From contig JAIXMG010000003.1 in the NCBI GenBank assembly GCA_025201345.1, positions 930,001-994,000 of the forward strand: a DNA stretch of 64,000 bases, written 5' to 3'. This DNA is from Thamnidium elegans (taxonomy: Eukaryota; Mucoromycota; Mucoromycetes; Mucorales; Mucoraceae). The notes below the pieces were generated by a model, which saw only the letters and a list, made by a program, of their open reading frames with translations, was not told where the DNA came from and made no database searches. This document shows positions 35,390 through 47,966 of the stretch, piece after piece. The position numbers were made by a program, and so were the translations under genes. Within the stretch, counting starts at the first letter, position 1. The number at the start of each line of letters is the position of its first letter.

Positions 35390-38350
35390 TTTCGCTTCTT
35401 TACGTTTTTAAAAGATAAACAAAATTGGGAAGGGAAAAAAACGTTAAAGGGCAGGTATTATGGTTTTCAGGGAAAAAGGGTGCTTGCTTTAAATAAAGCT
35501 TTCGTAATCGTTACACGAGGAAAGAAATAAGGTTTCTGTAACTGAGTAATCCCAACATCTTGTGATCCGATCTTTTTTGGTTTATAAAGGCAGCTTAGTT
35601 GTCGAGCGCAAAAAAAAAATGAAAAGAGAGTTACTGGGAAAAGTAATAAATACATTTAGGCAGCTAGTATTGTTACGTGGAAAGTGTTACTTGAAGCAAC
35701 TAGCAGTTGCATTTATTTAAATATCAGTTACAGGTATTTAGTGAGAATATTGAAATGAATAACTAAAGAAGGAAGGTAAGTCCACATAATAGCTTATTTT
35801 ATTTTTACCTTTGTCAATAGCGTCGCTTTCAAAAACAAAAATATGCCGTATACACAGTAAAAACAAAGACAAAGACGGATTTTCGGATTAAAAACTGAGG
35901 CCTGTGGGATTGGTAGTTTATCATATTCTTATTCCTTTTTTTATCACCTATCGTTCTTTTTAAATAATAGTAATAATTTTATATAAAGTAAGTATTTTGA
36001 ACTACGTATATATTTTTTAAAAGACAGTTATATCTAATAATATTTCCTTGCTTTCATTTATTACTTTGGTGTTTTTTTTTGGCTTGTCCACTCTCTTATG
36101 ATAAAGTAATATCAAAACAAACGGAATATGGCTATCTTACGATTATGGTAACGTCTTATATACCACCGCGTATCTGCTTTTTGACGTTTATTGAAGCAAA
36201 TGATTTTAAATCATCTCTATTTAGTGGTTTGTGAAATTAAATTCCGCCCATAAATCGAATAGTGGTAATAGTGGTGTTAAAGCGGGGAACCGAAGAAGTT
36301 CTGGAGAAATGCGACTTTAAATAGATTCGCTACTGTATCACGAAAGGTAATCTTGATCATAAAATTTTCTCGCTCATGAATCGATTTTAAGGTAGAGTAC
36401 TTAAACCGAAAAAAAAATCAGTTTAATAACGAGGAAGCTAAAATATCATTTGAAGGAGCTATAATCTTTTGCTCTGCGAAAAAGATAAATTCTCTCTCGC
36501 TTTTCTAAATAAGACTCACTGGAGAATTTGTTCAAAATTGACTGGAGATATACTTGCTCTTAAAAAAGACATAGCCGCATTACAGCTGAGAAAATATCAC
36601 ACTTTAATTTTACAATACCAATAATATGACGAGAAATATAACGCATGTCTTCCTGTACGCAGTAAATCCAAACATACTGATAACCGAAAAGATTTTCCTT
36701 TGACCCGAAGGAATGTCTTGTCTGGGGCAGTGGTCTTCTGATGAAAAAAAAACAGATACGATCAAGCTGGATTCTAAAGGAACCATTGGTTCTTTATGAC
36801 TAGTTTTTCTTTCTTCATTCACAGTAACTGCCAAATCGATGATTACGCTGATCTCTCGAAAGTTGAATACCAAGAGAAATTAGTTTCATTCGTAAGAAGA
36901 AAAACTAGACTTTGAAAAGATTATTTCGAATCAACTTACAGATATGGGCTCGTTGAACTACTTGTGACTGGTGGGCTCTTTGGAGCCTTAGATGGTATTT
37001 CGTTTTTACCTTTTCTAGTGTCATCGATTACAAAGCTTTTTGTGTTAATCACAGCTAGTGTTGAGACTATCTCGACTTCCGACATATTTTTTTTAATGGA
37101 ACAGAAACATTTTATCCGCAAAAATAGGATACTGAACTAATACCTCAAAGAAAATTCCGAAAACTAGTGGGGATTCCACGGTAAAATATACGCAAATAAT
37201 GGTTTCTCGCCGGCGAACCCGCTGGAATTTGAAAGCAATAGCATCTTTCATTCAGCGACGTCATTAATAACCAAGTCATCAACATATAAAAATATTGATG
37301 TAGATTATTCTTCTCTCACCTCTTAAAAAAAAATAGCTTAGAAAGGATCTACTATTACTACCTTTTTTTGACGAGGGTATGTGAAGTTACTGTGTGCTGG
37401 ATTTTTGCTTTTTTAATTAAATTCAGCTGCGATTGAGGTAATATCTCTACATCATATATTATGTTGAAGTCATCAAGTTCCTTCTCTGTTTGGTAAAACC
37501 GTAAGTTTCATATTCGACAGATTCTACAGATAGTATCGAATCAGATCTGCATAGATTATACTTTCCTTTTTTAACGTGTCTTTTATCTTGTTTTAGTTAT
37601 AATTTATTTTTTATTTTTGAGAGCCATGTTAGATAATAATATTTGTATAAAAGAAAAAGGATTTCTTCCCTCAAAAATATAGTTTTCAAATGTAATGTTT
37701 TGACTGTCTGTTTTTTGTTTAGATACTTCTTCTACTTTATATTTAATTCAGACCATTTTTTTTTTCTCTCTTGCAACATCATTTTGGCAACAACAAAAAA
37801 ACTGTATGTTGCAGGTTTAAGTTTTATTCGACCGCAATCTAATACCAATGACTATCCTTTAAACTACTAAAAAACGAAACTTCCGGGTCCTCGAATACCT
37901 TAGTTGATAATTTATAACAAACTAAATATTTCTTCTGTACAACATTATGGACCACTATTTCTTACATGCTATTGGTTTTCCTCCAGAAGACCTTATCTCA
38001 ATGTCGCTTACTAAACTTTGTTTCAGGCATCTATTTTGTACCACAAACAGTCTTGTGGTAAACACGAAAAAAAAAATACAAACTGGTCTTTAATGTAAGC
38101 TGCTTTTTCTTTTTCTTTGTATCGATAAAGCGTCTATAAACAGCGCCAGAGATATGGAGAATTTACTTCTTTTTTTTCTGTCAGTCAAATAGCGTTTTAA
38201 GTACCGATAAGTTTGCAAAAGGTAAAGTACGTGATCACCATCTGCAGGAATTAATCCAAACAGGAAAGGGCCCATCATGCGGAGCTATATTATGCAAAGT
38301 TGTTGTTTGGTATAACTATAAATTTATTTACAAATTTTTTTATGGCAAAT
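35390..38350. other. 3-kb gene-poor spacer
   Basis: No gene I can support. Short open frames on the minus strand at 36936-37121 (MSEVEIVSTLAVINTKSF) and 36610-36873 are isolated. The first has a consensus GTAAGT donor at its end but no convincing continuation. A 62-codon minus-strand frame at 38090-38278, just past the end of the mitochondrial carrier gene, is also unassigned. Confidence 0.35.
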
Positions 38351-39718
38351 CTAATCTCGATGAGAGAGATGACGTACGAGTAAAAGGGTTTGTTCATACA
38401 CCAAGAAATTAAGTGAATGAATTGGGAAAGCTCTAATTAACGTAACTGTGATACCTCTATAAAAGCCAGCAATACCATTTCTAGCATAAATATCTTGCAT
38501 ACAATGTTTTGCGTTTTTATAGGTTGGGTTAGGTTGCAAAATTTCTTTTTGGATCAAGGTCTTTACCAAGTCAAGTGGAAAGACCACGATCCAACACATG
38601 ATGCCACAGATGCCACCAGCAAGGAACTGTGTAAGTGGTGAACCTGTAGAAGATTTATCACCTCCACTTAAAACATATTTTGTAGTTTCATATCCACCAA
38701 AATAAACTGCTGTTCCTATTGTATCTCTAACTATGTACGAAAAAAAAGAAAGATAAATATATATAAGAATACTCTTGGTTTAAAAAGCAATTTACCTAAA
38801 TGAAGACTAAATCCACTGTAAAGACCAGTAATTCCCTTTTTTTTAATGATATCTTTAGCAGAATGCCAACTAGATGTAGATGTATACATGTTTCTTTTTT
38901 TAGGTGTGCATGTTGTTTGAATTGAAGGCGGTTTTGCAACGGGTGGTGTAGCGATAGGTGCCACAGGTAACCCGGCGCCTACGGTTCTATTCGTGGTAGG
39001 TTTTAAATCCCTCATATAAACTGTAGCACCAGTAGATATACTACTCGTCTGTAACAACAAAAACTCTAATTGTTTTTGAACCTTGACTAATTCAAACGGA
39101 CAACTTAGTGTGGCGATAAATGCTCCACTTACAGCTCCTGCAAATGTGGATATTACCATCGTTGATAACATGGTGTTTTTATCAAATATATTCGGATACA
39201 CTCTTTTGTAATATGTTTTGGACTTTTCATATACTGAAAATGAAATAGATTTGATAATGCTTACAGTTACAAGTGGTGGTATAACTCCTTTTAAAAAGAA
39301 AAATAAATGATGTTAGTTACATGATTAGAAGAAGAAAAAAGTGAGTACCTCTGAAAAATCCTCGTACACCTTCTTCTTTATAGGTTTTTTTGATACAGGC
39401 ATTAATAGAATCATAGTGTTGAGTTTGCAGTCTAGTTTTAACTGAATCAAACTAACACTAGTTTAGTATCAGTACATCGATAAAAGTGAAATACATAATT
39501 ATATAGTAGCTTACAGGATATCCCGAAATAACGCCTACAACAGCAGCAGAAGAGGCAGCAATAATGGTTCTGTTAGCTAAAAAAAAAACGTCAAAAAATA
39601 AAAATAAAGATTAATTATTTAAAAAATAAAAAGGTACGCATCATACTATACACCACAAGATCTCGTTATATAATGAATGAACAGGTAAAACATGAGCCTT
39701 TCTTTCAGTTTGTGACAT
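38351..39718 (-). CDS. Mitochondrial carrier (SLC25A20/29-like)
   Basis: SLC25-family inner-membrane carrier in five exons. The first repeat has GYPFDSVKTRLQTQHY and EEGVRGFFRGVIPPL. The second has SCPFELVKVQKQLEF and KKGITGLYSGFSLHL. The third has VFPLDLVKTLIQKEI and NGIAGFYRGITVTLIRAFP. A long insert rich in Pro and Thr (about residues 150-190) interrupts the second repeat before the matrix helix. Repeat 1 with KSISFSVYEKSKTYY suggests the carnitine/acylcarnitine-ornithine branch, but the substrate cannot be fixed by eye. The start ATG at 39718 gives MSQTERKAHVLPVHSLYNE. Divergent from the next gene, 184 bp apart. Confidence 0.82.
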
Positions 39719-39902
39719 GACTTATAATGTAGGGTCGGGGGTGGGTAAAAAAAAAAAAAAAAAAAAGAAAAAAAAAGAGAGCCCAATTGATGATTACAGT
39801 CAGGTGATAACGAGATGAGCAACTATAAAAAAAAAGTTTATGTCATCAAGTATAAAAAGGGGTATTCAAGCCTAATTTAAACGGAATTCGAAAAATATAG
39901 AG

Positions 39903-40838
39903 ATGAAAAGTGTGAGAGAAAGTTTCAATACAATGATGTACATGAAAGTACGTAAAAGTAATCGTTTTAGTATCTTCGTAAAGCCTTTTTTTTTTTTAGC
40001 GCATATCGGAAATTTAATTCAGATGACAGGTGTATCTATACTTCAAAATGTGTTCTTAACTCTTCATCACAGACAAAATCCAAAAACATTGGGAATTGTG
40101 ACGGTGAAAGCTGGAACGTATGTACATTTAAAAAAGGGATACGAGAAACAATTTAAATAGGGCTCAACAATGAAAGAGATTCCGACCAGTTTTATAATCT
40201 CTTCTAGATTAGCAACATTAGAACCTAAAGATATTGTTCGCATAGTTTATTTATGTGGGAGTAAATGGAATGATACGCAAGTAACCAGTAGAATGAAAAG
40301 GTACCCAAATATACCTATTATTGGAGTTGGTATATCAAACCCAGTAGAACTAAGTCGAGTGATTGCCAGTGATATACCAGTGATTCATATTCAGAATGAT
40401 TGTAAAGCATTAATAGCAGTTCAAAAGAGAAGTACTCGAAATATAAAATTATATAATCGATTTTTAATGATAAATTCAGCATTCATGTGGGGATTATTTG
40501 GATATAAAATGATGAATAACAAGCTGTTTAAGAAAGGGCAAGATTATGTTCAGTTTTCGTTATTTGAAAAGGGTAAATTACCCGTACCTAATCATATTAT
40601 GGTTGGTTGTTTAGCAACTATTACAGCTATATTATCCATGGTAACAAGAAGGATATTAAATAGGGTTAGAAGCGAATATAGCTACTTTCAACAAGAAGAA
40701 AAGGTTATATTAATAAGAAATGATGTACAATATAGTAATTTTAGTTACTTTATACGAACTGTAATTCCATATTGCTTTATTGGTTTTTCAGTTTACAATT
40801 TTCGCAAGTTGTACAATCAACTCATTCAAACTCCTTAG
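39903..40838 (+). CDS. Unknown protein with three predicted membrane segments
   Basis: I do not recognise this gene. The strong part is 40170-40838, 222 codons: MKEIPTSFIISSRLATLEPK, then three hydrophobic segments (about SAFMWGLFGYKMM, HIMVGCLATITAILSMV and IRTVIPYCFIGFSVYNF). Upstream, an ATG frame from 39903 ends at a TAG at 40158-40160 in the same frame. That TAG is also an AG acceptor. A splice model removing about 39937-39998 (acceptor TTTTTTTTTAG) and about 40119-40160 (donor GTATGT) would join a cysteine- and serine-rich segment (KSKNIGNCDGESWN) directly to GSTMKEIP without stops. The alternative is a shorter protein starting at 40170. The membrane topology suggests an organelle protein, possibly mitochondrial. 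Confidence 0.55.
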
Positions 40839-41032
40839 TCAGCTGTGGAGCACCAAAAATTATAATATTTAAATTAAACTTTTTTTTTGTCAGTATAAAA
40901 TAAAAAAAGCCCTATTTTTTTTTAGCTTATTCTCGGTAGTTCTTTTCTTTTTTTCTTTTTTTTTCTTTTTTTTTTTTTTTTTTTTAATTATTTTGTATTA
41001 TTTATTTTATATTTATTTTGTTTACCTAATAA

Positions 41033-43744
41033 ATGACAGCGTTATTAAAGAGTCGATCACCCTCTTTGGGTACAATTTCAACCATGTCTTCATTTTCTTC
41101 TTCGATCGATATGCCTATACCGTCCGTTTCTATTACCAATAAACCATCAAATGGTACATCGCTCTACCATTTATGTCGTTCTGTTCTCGACAGACTGTCA
41201 CTTGTGGAAGGAATGCAATACTATTTAGAATACGAAATCTTGACACCATGTAGTTCATCTGTAATGTCATCTGAATCAGGTTCAACTACAAACAGTAACA
41301 GCAGTTCCAATGACCCACTGACAAAATTATGGGAACTATGTAGAAGAGGCACCCCTTTAGCTACTTTATTTAACGCTTTAAATCCAGCTGAACCATTAAA
41401 GTTAAACTTTAACCAACCTCAACAAATGACAAATGAATGTAAAAAGACTGTTTATCATTTTATTGTTGCCTGTCGTAATCAACTCTCTTTTAAAGAAGAA
41501 CAGGTATTTACTTTATCTGATGTCTATAAAGACAATACCAATGGTTTCGTCAAGGTATATATGTATAACACTAATAATAATAAGTCACATGATGTACTCA
41601 TTTTTGGTTTAGGTCGTAAATACTATTGATATGGTATTACAATTATTAGAGGAAAGAGGAATTATTTCTTCATTTACAAATAACAGAAACTCTTTAAATG
41701 CACCAAAAGATACACGTGATAAGGTAGTTCATGAACTACTTGAAACTGAGCGTAAATATGTACAAGATTTAGAGATCCTGCAGGTAAAAAAAAATATATA
41801 TATTAAAAAAATAAAAGAGAGCTAACAAAATAGAACGTTTAGAACTATATGCGTGAATTACAAATTCAGGAGATTTTAAATCCAGATACTATTCATTACT
41901 TATTTGGTAACTTGAATACACTTGTTGATTTCCAACGTAGGTTCTTAATTCAATTAGAAGAGATTGGAGAAAAGATACCAGAAGAACAAAATTTTGGATT
42001 CTTATTTACACAAAATGAAGATCAATTTGCAGTCTATGAACCTTATTGTTCCAATTACTTTTCAGCACAAGACTTAGTAGTTCAAGAAGCACCTAAATTA
42101 CAAAAATTAGCTGGTATCTTAAATCCAGTTTATGAATTACCAAGTATGTTGATCAAACCTGTTCAACGTATTTGTAAATACCCTTTACTGTTAAATCAAC
42201 TTATAAAATCAACAAAATCAGATTGGGCTCATTTTGAAGAAATAGAAGAAGGATTAGATTCTGTTAAACGTGTGACAGAAAAAGTAAATGAAACACAACG
42301 TAAACATGAAAACATTCAAGTAGTAGATGATTTAAAAAGAAGAGTAGATGAAATGAGAACTGCTCAAATTGATAGCTTTGGTAGTTTATTATTATATGAA
42401 AAATTAACTTTACAGCAATCAAATGAACCTGATAAAGAAATGTTTCTCTACTTTTTTGAAAGAACAATCTTAATCTGTAAAGAAAGTAAAGATTCAACAA
42501 AGAACAAGACAAACAAATCTTCAATTTCAATTAAAAAGAAAAGAAGAGGTAGCTTACAACCAAAAGGTTTAATCGTCATGAGTAGAATATTGGCTGTGCG
42601 TAACAAATCTAGTGGTGAAGGAAACTGGCTGTTATCAATTGATTGGAAAGATCGTGAAATTGATCATATGACTCTCAAGTTTCGTAATGAAGAACATTTA
42701 AAATTATGGGAATCAACTCTAAAAAGAAGAATGTCTCCAATGAAATCAAATGTATCAAATACTCAACTTTCTTCCATGAAGGCTGCTAGTATTAAAAGTG
42801 TACCTTCTTCCCTTTTAACTGATGAAGAAAATGATGAAGAGTATGGTCAACAAAGGTCAAGATCAAATTCATTATCTGCTCATCTATTACATTCTATTTC
42901 TGGTAGACCCAAAATGTCTCGTAATATGAGTAACGATAGTGGTAGATACAACTCTCCTCCACTTCCTCGTTCTAGTTCAAGTACAACTTCTTCTTCTGAT
43001 TATTACTATCCTGCTTCTCCTCCTCCTTCAATTCCTTCTTCTCCAACTTCTTCTGTAAGAGCTTCTCAATCAAGCACAACAAGTTCGACAAGAACAAGAG
43101 ATACTTCTCCATTAGCCGATATTGCTTCCAAATTTATGTCTGCTAGTCTATCTGAAGCAGAAGAATATCGTTCTTATAACACTCAACCTCCAATGAATCG
43201 TAGTCAATCTGCTTATCCTGGTGATACAACACATCAATTACTTAAATCAACTTCATCGTCAACTGCTCCCAATAATCAAAACAATATTCGACTTCGCTCA
43301 CAGAGTAGTCCCAATATTCATCAAAATAACAAGTGGGAAGATGCTCCTCAGTTACCGTTTAACTCTCGTACTTTATATCAAACTCCACCTTCTCCTTTGG
43401 ATTCTCCTACTAGAGAAGTTGGCCATCGTAACATGAAGCCTTCACTATCTGATATGCCTGCCTCTCCCATCAGTACGATTGCAGGTTCTATTAAGCTCAA
43501 GTTAAACTTTTCTGATGGAATTTATGTTATCATGTGTTCTATGGAAGTATTGTTTTATGAATTGATGGAAAAAGTCGAACGTAAGATACATCTTGTAGCT
43601 AACTTGCAACCAAACGATATATTAAAGCTTCGATATCAAGATGAAGATGGTGATTTGATTACTATTAATTCTGATGATGATGTTCAAATGGCCTTTGAAA
43701 GTCGTGGAAATTCGAATACAATTAACTTATTTGTTAGCGTTTAA
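41033..43744 (+). CDS. CDC24: Cdc42 guanine-nucleotide exchange factor Cdc24
   Basis: Activates Cdc42 for polarised growth. Three exons, about 860 residues. Residues about 45-175 form the CDC24 calponin-like domain (DPLTKLWELCRRGTPLATLFN). DKVVHELLETERKYVQDLEILQ opens the DH domain, and PSMLIKPVQRICKYPLLLNQL is its conserved CR3 block. A PH domain follows (SFGSLLLYEKLTLQ, then IDWKDREIDHMTLKF). A long Ser/Pro-rich linker carries many SP/TP sites, likely for Cdk or MAPK phosphorylation. The last 80 residues are a PB1 domain (SIKLKLNFSDGIYVIM, then YQDEDGDLITINSDDD, an OPCA motif that binds a Bem1/Scd2-type scaffold). The whole yeast architecture is retained. Confidence 0.92.
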
Positions 43745-45539
43745 AATCAAAAACCAAAAACCGAAAAAAAACACACACAAATAGATCCTTCCTTCAACAT
43801 ATTTATTACTCTCTTTATATTACTATGCCGTACATTCACTTCCCTTTTTATCCCAATTTCCATTCCTTGTATTATGTACATTATTATTATTATCATTATT
43901 ATTATTATTCAACCATTATTCTTATTTCCTAATTATGTTTTTCTTTCTTTGTAAATAAACATCTTTTTTTCCCTCGCTATTTTTATGTGTGTGACAGAAA
44001 TAGGTTGAAAATCCCATAACCATCAATGTGATTTTTTTAGTGTGACCAAAAAAAAAGAAAAAAAAAAAGAAGTATCTTAGGTACAGAATCAATACAAACA
44101 TTTGTATAAAAAAGACAAGTATATTTTATCTACAAACAAAACCTTTTTATTTGTTTTCAAACTGTCAACTTAGTACTAAAATGACGTTTAATGAATTTAA
44201 ATATGCGCGCGCAGTCGAATTATTATTTTAATATAACTTTTTTTTTGAATCGGCCTAGTAACTGGTATACAAATCGCTTTTTTTTTTTTTTTTTTTTTTT
44301 TTTAGTACATTAGATTTATCTGATCAAAAGCTACTTATTTTACGGACAGGAAAATGATAATGACATATTCACTTTAATACTTTCTTTTCAACTACTGCAA
44401 ACCTCTCCCCACCCCCTCTCCCCACTGTATCTATTGGTAACACCAATATTATTTTCAAACGCGAAGCACTGTGTAGAATAATCTGTCAAACAATAAAAAC
44501 CTACCAGTATACTTTTTTCACGGGACCTTTCTTTTTTTGGGGTTTTTTTTCTTACCCGCTAACCCTGTTTCGTTATTTGGTGTAGTAACTCGATGAACTA
44601 TAAAAACGCATTGGACAAGAGCTTCTCTTTATTTTTTTATTCCCCCTTTTCCCATATATATTTTAGTGCAAATATATATACAAATATATAAAAAAAAGGG
44701 TAATTAAAAAAAAAAAAAAACGTAATAATAAAAAAAAACGTGCAAAAGATCTGCACTAACCCCATTCAATCGGCAGTGTATTTCCGGAAATAGATTGCTC
44801 AAATTCAGATTTCCATAGAGACTGTAAAAAAAAAAAGCGGGGTTTCATTCTGCATGTTAAACCTTATATTATTTTTTCTCAAAACTTTTGTAGTGAAAAT
44901 ATAGTCTGCTCTATTTCATGGCAGCATAAGTACTACAAGATGTTTCTCTTATTTGATTACATTATCACCAACAGCAAATTTTCAATAAATTTCTCTTCTT
45001 CCCTAGTCTCTGAGGTCATGATGGAATAAATTAGTAAATTGGAACTGGCTCATATTTTATAAGTTGAAAGGCGTTCCTGACTCTAACAATTCATGAGTAT
45101 TAGTTGCACAGATGTTTCTCATCAAGTTGGACAGCAAGTATACACACGTATAATAAAAGTGATTAACAACTTAACGAGTGTGTGAAACAAAATAGTGGTA
45201 TAAGTACGTGATAGATAACATGAATAACTAACAATGATAAATAGGAACTATTTTTTTTTCCCACTTACTATTTGCTTTTTGTTTTTATATCCGTTCGAAC
45301 CGATACGGTTCTTCTTAAAGTAACGGTCAATCATAAAGGTAAGTGAAAAGTAATAGAGCCTTCTTTTTTAACCGGCCGTGCAAATTGACCGTGTTTCAAG
45401 ATTTCTTTCTTTTTATCTGCGCTACTATAGATTTAAAAACTTCTCTAAGTATAAGAAATAATCCAATTTATCAGAGGCTTTCTATTCCAGAAAGTTCGTA
45501 CGATTACTTGAAATTGTACTTGTTCAATTGAGGCTCAAA
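43745..45539. other. AT-rich spacer, no gene
   Basis: 3' flank of CDC24, with a TTATTATTATT microsatellite near 43880-43910 and a T26 tract at 44278-44303. No coding signal seen. Confidence 0.4.
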
Positions 45540-45949
45540 ATTAGGGAAGGAGAGACTATGTGCCGTTCGACTAGAAATATGCTCATTCTAAACCAGAAAG
45601 ATATTGAGTACGACCACCGAATCGATCTCCTAGTTATAAGAGAGGGATTAAATGAATACGACACAGACACCGAGCTTTGCTCTATTTAATTCAAGAACAA
45701 AACTGCTTCCGAGAGCGTTTCCCGCAACTAGTAAGGTAAGAACGTTAGAAGCAATGCTTGTATCCTGAATCAAACCCACCATTTTATGGCTTTACTGGTA
45801 GAAAAGCTTATTTAGCTCTCCGCCCAGAATCTCTGATACAGTACCGATGGATTTTTCATTGTCTTCCTCCAAAGGAAAGAAAGGAACAAAAGATAGTATA
45901 TTTGAATATGAAGAATAAACAGGTATACCTGCTATACCTGCTGAAATAA
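45540..45949 (+). pseudogene. Frameshifted coding relic, family unknown
   Basis: Adjoining frames read like protein but are broken. First KDIEYDHRIDLLVIREGL and NEYDTDTELCSI, ending in a stop near 45690. Then, in another frame, YLIQEQNCFRERFPQLVR, followed by two stops within six codons. Then, from about 45758, YPESNPPFYGFTGRKAYLAL and RPESLIQYRWIFHCLPPK, to a stop at 45949. The composition is unlike the surrounding AT-rich spacer. It may be a degraded repeat-family gene or transposase; I cannot name it. Confidence 0.4.
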
Positions 45950-46555
45950 ACTTATACAATTGTTTTCTTTATTATTAAGAGATTAAGTAAACAAAGTTAA
46001 GAAATACAAAAAATAAGATACAACGTTCTTATTTACATAACTTCTGTCAGCACAGAATATTTTTTTTTTATTGTATAATGTTTTGATTAGGATTGTTCGA
46101 CTTGTAGTGTTGCTTGAGTTTTCCTCTTGAGAATCAAATGAATTTTTGAAACTTATTTTTCTCCAATCTTTAGCTTTTATTTATGTCAAATATAGTCTTG
46201 CAATGAGAAAAAAATCAATTTTTTTTTCGATTCATCTACCAAAAGGTTTACAATGTTTCTCTGTCAGTGAAAGAGATACATACCACGTACAATTGATGGA
46301 AAGTGATCAGACGATAATATTTTTTCATTCTGCAACAAATGAATACAAACACCTTTAAAAAGTGAGAGGTCTTGCTTTTAGGGGAAAGTTTCAATGTAGC
46401 TTAAATAGTCTTTCTATTAATGTTCCCTTTTTCTGTGCGTATGTTTAGAATGGTTGTCAAATCGTTAAATAAAATAATGTGCAAAAAGTCTTTTAAAAGA
46501 CAACTGGTTAAAGATGGTTCCAATTAAAAAAAATCCCTTTCAACAAATGATTTTA
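45950..46555. other. Spacer downstream of the esterase gene
   Basis: No gene supported. The open frame at 46146-46358 has no homology I recognise. Confidence 0.35.
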
Positions 46556-47759
46556 TTATTGCCACCCAAGATCAAGGACAGCTTTATATATAGCATTTGC
46601 TATTTTTAAATGAGTACTAGTAGAAGGATGTAAATTATCCCACCATACTAAGCTGCGCGAAAGAAAGAAAATAAATTAAATACGTGGTGTAAAAGATCAA
46701 CTGTAGATATATAGAAACTTACTCTTTGCAATGTGTACCTTTGTCACAATGAGTGGCTGCATTTACTTGACTTTGATCCAATATACTTTGAAATAACCTA
46801 TGCATATTAAAAAAAGAAGAAGAAATCATGGGAGTTTCCTGCTGAAATTCTGTCATCACACTTGTCAATCTTTGATTATAATCTGACACCAGGTTTTTTA
46901 ATTCGAGCTTAGTTTGCGTGGATAGGTTACTGTAAATAAACGCAGTTTCTAATGGAATAAGCCCAAGGAGCATAATATGATTTGCACCTGATTTATATAA
47001 TCGAACCTAATGATATATATATTAGTGAGAGAATGCTAAACTAGCGAATGTGTGTGTTTTTTTACCAAGTCTTGGTGTATACTGTCGATAACACCGTCTA
47101 AAATCTCTTGCCTTTGTGGGTTGTCGTTGGGTTGGAGTTTAAACAGCTCAAAGATATCGTTTACACCCATCCACAGAAAATAAATGGAATGCTTTGTAGG
47201 TGCTTTTGATTCGATGTAAGCCTCTATTTGCATATACATGTCTTCTGGTGGTCGTGAAATTAAATCCTACATATCTTGAATTTAACAAGTTTTTTTTTTT
47301 TCTTATATTTTCTTTTGCTTACGTTGATAACGGTTGCACCCGATCGAGCAAAGTCAAATAAAAGAGCATTATCAAATAACTCTATCAGGTATTCTACCCA
47401 AAGTGGACCATCAGCGTGCCTTTCAATCTAAATAATAACATATAAATTATCATGATGAATTACAAGCAATTTATTTTTTATACCTCTGATGTAGAAGGAC
47501 TTAAACTAAATAAACAGACAAAAAAAAAGGGTTTTTTTTTTAAAAAAAAGGAAAAAAAAAAAGATAAAATACAATAAACTAACCTTGATTTTGATATTCT
47601 ATAACTTTTACTTTTGTAAAACTTTGAAAAGGAACCATTGTCAGTGTACGAATCTCCAAACGCAATAATGTTTTTAAAATTTGGTTTTGGCGAGTCTGGT
47701 AGAACAGTTTGAATTGAGACACTCAGAAGACAAGAAACCAATAGAGCCTTTAGATACAT
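46556..47759 (-). CDS. Secreted SGNH/GDSL esterase (CE16-like)
   Basis: About 305 residues in six exons. The N-terminus MYLKALLVSCLLSVSIQTVL is a signal peptide. Block I is IIAFGDSYTDNGSFSKFY with the nucleophile Ser. IERHADGPLWVEYL is the second conserved block. FLWMGVNDIFE holds the GxND oxyanion Asn. WWDNLHPSTSTH at the end supplies the catalytic Asp and His. Such enzymes deacetylate plant polysaccharides (CE16) or act as lipases. A 22-nt micro-exon at 47484-47505 (encoding about LSPSTSE) is needed to keep frame between the first exon and IERHADGP. Divergence from typical lipases and the exact substrate cannot be settled by eye. Confidence 0.83.
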
Positions 47760-47966
47760 ATATTAAAAAGAAAAAGTAAATGAAAACAAAAAAGTTGCAA
47801 AAAGAACTTTTTACATGTGGTTTTCTATTCTCCTTTGTTTGACTCTATATATTTTTTTGTACTTAAATATCAGCTACATACACAAAAAAAAAAAAAAATA
47901 CTCCTTTAACAAAAAATTGTTACAATAGTATTTCGTAATTTTTATTACAGTATATTTTTTATTATT

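Noticed and set aside
36610..37121. Two minus-strand open frames that could be a small spliced gene.
   Set aside because: No recognisable domain, no convincing splice acceptor, and composition similar to the surrounding spacer.
38090..38278. 62-codon minus-strand frame beyond the mitochondrial carrier.
   Set aside because: Separate from the carrier's stop, no homology recognised, likely chance or 3'-UTR.
45285..45320. GTTCGAACC sequence suggesting a tRNA T-loop.
   Set aside because: No acceptor, D or anticodon stems could be built around it; no other tRNA candidate was found in the window.
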